A stretch of 11,435 nucleotides of DNA, taken from the NCBI GenBank assembly GCA_021648185.1, contig JAKITH010000022.1:1-11435 (forward strand), read 5' to 3'. Made by a program: the position numbers and the translations under genes. The notes under the pieces were generated by a model. The model ran no database searches. It was not told the DNA's origin and saw only the letters and a program-made list of their open reading frames with translations. Shown one piece after another: positions 7,759 through 11,435 of this stretch; positions within the stretch are counted from its first letter, which is position 1; each line of letters opens with the position of its first letter. Source of the DNA: Thiomicrorhabdus sp. (lineage in GTDB: Bacteria > Pseudomonadota > Gammaproteobacteria > Thiomicrospirales > Thiomicrospiraceae).

Positions 7759-7802
7759 AATTCATAAGCCCATAGAAGGTAATTCATGAGCTCATAGAAG
7801 GT
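7759..7802. repeat. 22 bp tandem direct repeat, two copies
   Basis: Unit 1 is 7759-7780 and unit 2 is 7781-7802. They abut exactly and match at 20 of 22 positions, differing at unit positions 8 (A/G) and 12 (C/T). Unit 2 contains the perfect palindrome ATGAGCTCAT (7786-7795), which is degraded in unit 1. The 22 bp period is about two helical turns, so two bound proteins would sit on the same face of the DNA. The repeat lies 51-94 bp upstream of the mreB start. A regulatory role is inferred; a simple slippage duplication is the alternative. Confidence 0.75.
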
Positions 7803-7931
7803 ATATAGCCAAACTACTTGAAAATGCAGTTTTTGAGCCTGAATTTACAAATAATATGGGGGTAAGGATTTATGCAGAGATGTGCTAAATATGTTATTTT
7901 ATGCGGCTAAAACTTACATTTTTTTATACTT

Positions 7932-7936
7932 GGGAG
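7932..7936 (+). promoter_or_regulatory. Shine-Dalgarno that fixes the gatC GTG start
   Basis: GGGAG followed by six nucleotides (AAATTC) and then GTG at 7943. The ATG at 7901, 42 bp upstream in the same frame, has only T-rich sequence before it and no Shine-Dalgarno. Confidence 0.8.
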
Positions 7937-7942
7937 AAATTC

Positions 7943-8230
7943 GTGTCTTTAGGGAAAACGGAAGTCGAGTACATATCGCGATTAACGCAAATAGATGTGC
8001 AGGAAAATGCTATTGAGGATGTGGCACATAAGTTGTCGAATATTTTAGAGCTGTTTGCGCAAATGGAAGCCGCGGATACACAGGGCGTGCAACCAATGGC
8101 GCACCCTTTGGATGCCGTACAACGATTAAGACCTGACGTGGTCACTGAAGTGGATCAGCATGAAAAGCTGCAAGCCATTGCCCCCGCCGTCGCGGAAGCC
8201 CACTATTTAGTTCCGCAAGTGATTGAGTGA
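7943..8230 (+). CDS. gatC: Asp-tRNA(Asn)/Glu-tRNA(Gln) amidotransferase subunit C
   Basis: The small subunit of the GatCAB complex, which amidates misacylated Asp-tRNA(Asn) and/or Glu-tRNA(Gln) in the cytoplasm; GatC wraps around GatA and stabilises its contact with GatB. From the GTG the product is 95 residues, the usual GatC length, starting (M)SLGKTEVEYISRLTQI. It has the family layout: an N-terminal helical region (VEYISRLTQI... LSNILELFAQM) followed by an extended Pro-rich link (VQPMAHPLDAVQRLRPD) and a C-terminal YLVPQVIE, like the YFKVPKVIE ending of many GatC proteins. The longer frame from ATG 7901 would add an unlikely hydrophobic tail (MRLKLTFFYTW). It is the first gene of gatCAB, divergent from mreB, and gatA follows after 7 bp. 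Confidence 0.94.
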   Translation: MSLGKTEVEYISRLTQIDVQENAIEDVAHKLSNILELFAQMEAADTQGVQPMAHPLDAVQRLRPDVVTEVDQHEKLQAIAPAVAEAHYLVPQVIE

Positions 8231-8237
8231 TAATTAG

Positions 8238-9695
8238 ATGATGCATAATTTAACCATAAAACAGATGAGTGAAAAACTGCACGCAGGTGAGATCACCAGT
8301 GTACAGCTGACGCAGCACTACCTTGATCGTATTGAACAATACGATGTTGAGTTGAATGCGTATATCACAGTAACACCAGAGCTTGCCATTCAAATGGCGC
8401 AAGAGGCCGATAAAAAATTGGCGGATGGCACGGCGGAATTATTAACAGGAATCCCTGTCGCACATAAAGATATTTTTTGTACCGATGGTGTTAAAACCAG
8501 TAGCGGTTCTAAAATGTTGGATAATTTTATCGCCCCTTATGATGCGAATGTCGTCACTCAATTGAAAAAAGTGGGAATGCCTATTTTGGGTAAAACCAAT
8601 ATGGATGAGTTTGCCATGGGCTCCTCTTCGGAGAGCAGTTATTACGGTGCAACCAAAAATCCGTGGGATCATCGAGCGGTTCCTGGCGGCTCTTCGGGAG
8701 GGGCGGCCGCGGTTATTGCGGCAGGACTGGCGCCGATGGCGACGGGAACGGATACCGGTGGCTCCATTCGTCAACCAGCCTCTTTTTGCGGTATTACAGG
8801 TATAAAACCAACCTATGGTGTTGTCTCTCGCTTTGGTATTATTGCTTATGCATCCAGTTTTGATCAAGCAGGCCCAATGACGCGTTCAGCAGAAGATTCC
8901 GCTTGGATGCTCAATGCAATGGCCGGTTTTGATGAACGGGATTCCACCAGTTTAGAGCGTGAAACAACGGACTACACTGCGGAGCTTGAGCGTTCATTAG
9001 AGGGGCTTAAAGTTGGCGTACCTGCTGAATATTTTGGCAAAGGCTTAGATGCCGATGTCGCTAAGGTGATTAAAAGTGCGATTGCCGAGGTAGAAAAATT
9101 AGGTGCCGAGATTGTTGAAGTGCATCTGCCCAATAAAGATTTGGCGGTGCCTTCGTATTATGTATTGGCACCAGCAGAAGCGTCCGCTAATTTATCTCGT
9201 TTTGATGGAATGCGTTTTGGCTATCGTTGTGAAAAGCCAAAAGACCTTGAAGACCTGTATAAACGCTCTCGTTCAGAGGGGTTTGGCGAGGAAGTAAAAC
9301 GTCGAATTATGGTAGGAGCTTATGCTTTATCAGCAGGATATTACGATGCATATTACCTAAAAGCACAAAAATTACGCCGCATGGTTCGTGATGACTTTAT
9401 TAAAGCGTTTCAGTCGTGTGATGTCATTATGGGGCCAGTTGCCCCTACAACGGCTTTTAATATAGGTGAAAAATCAGACGATCAAGTCAGTATGTATTTA
9501 TCTGATTTATATACGATTCCTGTCAACTTAGGTGGTTTTCCAGCGTTATCAGTGCCTGCTGGATTTGCACAAGACCGTCCTGTTGGTTTGCACATTGTGG
9601 GGCCTTATTTTAGTGAGGCGAAACTGTTGAATATTGGACATCAATTTCAGCAAGTAACCGATTGGCATACAAAAACGCCAGCACAGTACCAATAA
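8238..9695 (+). CDS. gatA: Asp-tRNA(Asn)/Glu-tRNA(Gln) amidotransferase subunit A (glutaminase)
   Basis: The amidase-signature subunit that hydrolyses glutamine and sends the ammonia to GatB. At 485 residues it has full family length. The Ser-cisSer-Lys triad is complete: K77 in [11 protein letters not shown]152 in PGGSSGG and S176 in [11 protein letters not shown], matching K79/S154/S178 of Staphylococcus aureus GatA with a two-residue offset. Further family stretches are [13 protein letters not shown] (118-130) and [11 protein letters not shown]. The start is a double ATG (8238 and 8241) 7 bp after the gatC stop; a GAGTGA overlapping that stop may serve as a weak Shine-Dalgarno, so coupling to gatC is likely. 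The C-terminal region ([27 protein letters not shown]) is typical and complete. Whether the cell uses it for Asn, Gln or both cannot be decided here. Confidence 0.97.
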   Translation: MMHNLTIKQMSEKLHAGEITSVQLTQHYLDRIEQYDVELNAYITVTPELAIQMAQEADKKLADGTAELLTGIPVAHKDIFCTDGVKTSSGSKMLDNFIAPYDANVVTQLKKVGMPILGKTNMDEFAMGSSSESSYYGATKNPWDHRAVPGGSSGGAAAVIAAGLAPMATGTDTGGSIRQPASFCGITGIKPTYGVVSRFGIIAYASSFDQAGPMTRSAEDSAWMLNAMAGFDERDSTSLERETTDYTAELERSLEGLKVGVPAEYFGKGLDADVAKVIKSAIAEVEKLGAEIVEVHLPNKDLAVPSYYVLAPAEASANLSRFDGMRFGYRCEKPKDLEDLYKRSRSEGFGEEVKRRIMVGAYALSAGYYDAYYLKAQKLRRMVRDDFIKAFQSCDVIMGPVAPTTAFNIGEKSDDQVSMYLSDLYTIPVNLGGFPALSVPAGFAQDRPVGLHIVGPYFSEAKLLNIGHQFQQVTDWHTKTPAQYQ

Positions 9696-9699
9696 GGAG
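9694..9699 (+). promoter_or_regulatory. Shine-Dalgarno AAGGAG for gatB, overlapping the gatA stop
   Basis: AAGGAG shares its first two bases with the gatA TAA stop (9693-9695) and stands 10 nt before ATG 9710. This favours ATG 9710 over the upstream in-frame TTG at 9662, which lies inside gatA and lacks a ribosome site, and it suggests translational coupling. Confidence 0.85.
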
Positions 9700-9709
9700 T
9701 GAACAAAAA

Positions 9710-11143
9710 ATGAGTTGGGAAGTCGTCATCGGGTTAGAGATTCATGCTCAGTTAACCACAAAATCAAAAATATTTTCAGGCGCATCTACCGCCTATGGTG
9801 CTGCGCCAAACAGTCAGGCGTGTCCTATTGATATTGGTATGCCTGGTATGTTGCCAGTATTAAATCAAGCCGTAATAGGTAAATCCATTATGCTTGGTTT
9901 GGCGTTAGATGCTGAGATTGGTAAGCGTTCGGTCTTTGATCGTAAAAACTATTTTTATCCTGATTTGCCAAAGGGCTATCAAACCACACAATTTGAATTT
10001 CCGATTGTGGGTCAAGGAAAAATGGAGATCGAATTAGAAGATGGCACCAAAAAAATCATTGGGGTAACGCGCGCGCATTTAGAAGAGGACGCGGGTAAAT
10101 CGGTGCATGGTTTGGAGTCAGGACAGACAGGGGTTGATTTAAATCGTGCAGGCACACCACTATTAGAAATTGTATCGGATCCTGATATGTCTTCGGCCAA
10201 AGAGGCGGTCGCGTACGCTAAAAAAATGCATGAGTTGGTGCAGTATTTAGGTATTTGTGACGGCAATATGCAAGAGGGTTCTTTTCGTGTTGACTCTAAT
10301 GTATCGGTACGTCGTCCGGGTGAGCCATTAGGAACACGTGCAGAGTTAAAAAACATTAACTCCTTTCGGTTTATTGAAAAGGCGATTGAAATTGAGATTG
10401 AACGCCAAATTGAGTTAATTGAAAGTGGCGGAACGGTTGTACAAGAGACACGCTTGTACGATGCCGACAACAATACCACGCGTTCTATGCGTACCAAAGA
10501 AGATGCAAATGACTATCGTTATTTTCCGTGTCCAGATTTGTTACCCGTCATCATTACGGATGAAGACATTGCCGCCATTAGAGCCACCATGCCAGAGTTG
10601 CCAGAAGCTAAGCGCGTTCGCTTTGTGGCGGAATTTGGCCTGAGTGAATATGATGCGGGTGTTTTGACAGGATCCAGAGCCATGGCTGAGTTTTTTGAAA
10701 ATGTGGTTGAGTTGACCGAGAAAAAAGACGTTAAGCTGTGTGCAAACTGGGTCACCTCAGGCTTTTCTGCGGCATTGAACCGAGATGGTTTGTCGGTTGA
10801 GCAATCGCCAGTCAGTGCCGAAGGGTTGGCGGGGATGATTGAGCGCATTATCGACAACAGTATTTCGGGTAAAATTGCCAAGCAAGTATTTGATGCCATG
10901 TGGAAGGGTGAGGGAACGGCCGATCAAATTATTGACGCAAAAGGTTTAAAGCAAATTACCGACACGGGTGCTATTGAAGCGTTGGTTGATGAAGTGCTTG
11001 CAAACAATCCCTCTCAGGTAGAGGCGTATAAAGCCGGTCAAACTAAAATGTTAGGTTACTTTGTTGGGCAAATAATGAAAGCATCTGGCGGTCAGGCCAA
11101 TCCAGGGCAAGTAAATCAAATGCTTGTCGCCAAATTAAAATAA
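9710..11143 (+). CDS. gatB: Asp-tRNA(Asn)/Glu-tRNA(Gln) amidotransferase subunit B
   Basis: The tRNA-binding subunit that uses ATP to activate the misacylated Asp or Glu and amidates it with ammonia received from GatA. From ATG 9710 it is 477 residues, normal for GatB. The N-terminal cradle domain begins [15 protein letters not shown] and carries [16 protein letters not shown] (76-91) and the GatB signature [13 protein letters not shown] (142-154). A helical linker follows, and the C-terminal YqeY-like tRNA-binding domain covers roughly 330-477 and ends with [11 protein letters not shown] and the [10 protein letters not shown] motif. It is the last gene of gatCAB. No hairpin followed by a T-run appears after the stop, so transcription may read into htpX or end by Rho. 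Confidence 0.97.
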   Translation: MSWEVVIGLEIHAQLTTKSKIFSGASTAYGAAPNSQACPIDIGMPGMLPVLNQAVIGKSIMLGLALDAEIGKRSVFDRKNYFYPDLPKGYQTTQFEFPIVGQGKMEIELEDGTKKIIGVTRAHLEEDAGKSVHGLESGQTGVDLNRAGTPLLEIVSDPDMSSAKEAVAYAKKMHELVQYLGICDGNMQEGSFRVDSNVSVRRPGEPLGTRAELKNINSFRFIEKAIEIEIERQIELIESGGTVVQETRLYDADNNTTRSMRTKEDANDYRYFPCPDLLPVIITDEDIAAIRATMPELPEAKRVRFVAEFGLSEYDAGVLTGSRAMAEFFENVVELTEKKDVKLCANWVTSGFSAALNRDGLSVEQSPVSAEGLAGMIERIIDNSISGKIAKQVFDAMWKGEGTADQIIDAKGLKQITDTGAIEALVDEVLANNPSQVEAYKAGQTKMLGYFVGQIMKASGGQANPGQVNQMLVAKLK

Positions 11144-11163
11144 CAAAAAAAAATTTGAAAAAA

Positions 11164-11192
11164 CTTGAAAGGTTATAAAAAAACCTTATATT
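11164..11192 (+). promoter_or_regulatory. Candidate htpX promoter: sigma-32-like overlapping sigma-70-like
   Basis: Sigma-32 reading: CTTGAAA (11164-11170), 13 bp spacer, CCTTATAT (11184-11191) against the consensus CTTGAAA and CCCCATNT. The -35 is perfect and five of seven fixed -10 positions match. Sigma-70 reading: TTGAAA (11165-11170), 16 bp spacer, TATATT (11187-11192), five of six matches in each hexamer. E. coli htpX belongs to the heat-shock (sigma-32) regulon, which makes the first reading plausible. The spacer also holds an inverted repeat AAGGTT/AACCTT (11169-11174, 11182-11187). The expected transcript start near 11199 would give a leader of about 60 nt. Confidence 0.6.
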
Positions 11193-11210
11193 AATCATAT
11201 AAATTACTTG

Positions 11211-11227
11211 TCCTTCCTTGGGAAGGA
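11211..11227 (+). repeat. Perfect hairpin in the htpX leader
   Basis: TCCTTCC (11211-11217), loop TTG, GGAAGGA (11221-11227): a 7 bp perfect stem with a 3-nt loop. The 3' arm with the next base includes AAGGAG (11223-11228), a copy of the true htpX Shine-Dalgarno 23 bp further on. No T-run follows, so it is not a standard intrinsic terminator. It would lie near the 5' end of the predicted htpX mRNA and could stabilise it or control ribosome access. Confidence 0.55.
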
Positions 11228-11260
11228 GTATTAAACTCATTATTTAAGGAGCGTTCTCAA

Positions 11261-11435
11261 ATGAAACGTATTGGTTTATTTTTATTAACAAACATCGCGG
11301 TCATTGCCGTTGCCATGTTGGCGATGAATATTTTAGGTGTAGGCAGCTACATGGAAGGCACCAGCCTTAACCTAAATAATCTGTTTATGTTTGCACTGAT
11401 TTTTGGTTTTGCAGGGTCGTTTATTTCGTTGGCGA
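11261..11435 (+). CDS. htpX: Heat-shock membrane zinc protease HtpX, N-terminal fragment (window edge)
   Basis: HtpX is an inner-membrane M48 metalloprotease that helps FtsH degrade misfolded membrane proteins. Only 58 codons plus one base are inside the window; full proteins are about 290 residues, so the HExxH zinc motif is not visible. The N-terminus MKRIGLFLLTNIAVIAV closely resembles E. coli HtpX (MMRIALFLLTNLAVMVV), and the second hydrophobic segment LFMFALIFGFAGSFISLA matches the family stretch LLFGFGGSFVSL. The ATG has AAGGAG (11246-11251) 9 nt upstream. It is co-oriented with gatCAB but has its own promoter candidate. Identification rests on these two membrane segments. Confidence 0.9.
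   Translation, partial: MKRIGLFLLTNIAVIAVAMLAMNILGVGSYMEGTSLNLNNLFMFALIFGFAGSFISLA

Larger units (their letters stand above)
7709..7942. promoter_or_regulatory. Divergent control region between mreB and gatC
   Basis: This 234 bp stretch must hold the promoters for mreB (leftward) and gatCAB (rightward). Visible structure is a 22 bp tandem repeat (7759-7802), the mreB Shine-Dalgarno AAGGA (7718-7722) and the gatC Shine-Dalgarno GGGAG (7932-7936). No sigma-70 promoter with two good hexamers at 16-18 bp spacing stands out in either direction. Weak -10-like hexamers are TAAAAT on the minus strand (7749-7754) and TATGTT on the plus strand (7890-7895). No ORF of credible size lies in it apart from a 14-codon upstream extension of the gatC frame. 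Confidence 0.6.
11144..11260. promoter_or_regulatory. A-rich gatB-htpX gap with phased A-tracts
   Basis: The first 40 bp hold A-runs centred near 11149, 11160, 11169 and 11180, about one helical turn apart, and so are likely to be intrinsically curved. The promoter pair, a perfect hairpin and the htpX Shine-Dalgarno AAGGAG (11246-11251, 9 nt before the ATG) follow. Confidence 0.6.

Noticed and set aside
7901..7942. N-terminal extension of the gatC frame from ATG 7901
   Set aside because: No Shine-Dalgarno before it, T-rich sequence, and the extra 14 residues do not fit GatC; GTG 7943 has a good ribosome site and gives family length.
8442..8867. 141-codon open frame antisense to gatA
   Set aside because: Its composition is that of a shadow of the GatA frame, it resembles no family I know, and gatA is full length and intact.
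9662..9709. Upstream TTG start for gatB inside gatA
   Set aside because: It lies within gatA coding sequence without a ribosome site; ATG 9710 has AAGGAG at 10 nt and begins the conserved [14 protein letters not shown].
10012..10497. 161-codon open frame antisense to gatB
   Set aside because: Same reasoning: a mirror of a strongly conserved gene, with no ribosome site or independent features.
11169..11192. AAGGTT/AACCTT hairpin as a gatB terminator
   Set aside because: The stem is only 6 bp with a 7-nt loop and no T-run follows; it lies between the -35 and -10 of the htpX promoter candidate.
11043..11240. 65-codon minus-strand frame over the gatB end and htpX leader
   Set aside because: Hydrophobic content comes from reading A-rich DNA in reverse; it overlaps gatB and the htpX promoter and has no ribosome site support.

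Overview
The window looks like chromosomal core DNA of a gammaproteobacterium of moderate GC. A divergent mreB / gatCAB junction is known from gammaproteobacteria such as Pseudomonas. The proteins read as gammaproteobacterial MreB, MreC, PBP2, RodA, DacA and HtpX. A sulfur-oxidising Thiomicrospira-like lineage is possible, but this is only an impression from protein style. No rRNA, tRNA, mobile element, CRISPR array or phage signal was seen.

Left block (1-7708, all on the minus strand). Read in the direction of transcription, it encodes mreB, mreC, mreD, mrdA (PBP2), mrdB/rodA, dacA (D,D-carboxypeptidase) and a D-amino-acid aminotransferase (dat) that runs off the left edge about ten residues short of its end. 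Together these form most of the rod-shape elongation machinery: the MreB filament, the MreC/MreD bridge, the RodA glycosyltransferase and its partner transpeptidase PBP2. A peptide-trimming enzyme and an enzyme that makes or recycles D-amino acids follow. Junctions are tight from mreC to rodA (overlaps or a 22 bp gap) and between dacA and dat (11 bp). Looser gaps separate mreB from mreC (172 bp) and rodA from dacA (113 bp).

Divergent junction (7709-7942). This control region between mreB and gatC carries a 22 bp sequence repeated twice head to tail, with one copy containing a perfect 10 bp palindrome.

Right block (7943-11143, plus strand). gatC, gatA and gatB encode the three subunits of the Asp/Glu-tRNA amidotransferase. 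The best starts for gatC (GTG, 7943) and gatB (ATG, 9710) lie inside the longest open frames and are set by Shine-Dalgarno sequences and family length. After gatB comes a 117 bp A-rich regulatory stretch, then the first 58 codons of htpX, an inner-membrane heat-shock metalloprotease. That stretch has a sigma-32-like promoter overlapping a good sigma-70-like promoter, phased A-tracts and a perfect 7 bp hairpin.

No wholly unknown system is visible. The points most worth a second look are a possible ATC start codon for mreC behind a well-placed AGGAG, the 22 bp tandem repeat at the mreB/gatC junction, and the promoter and leader of htpX.
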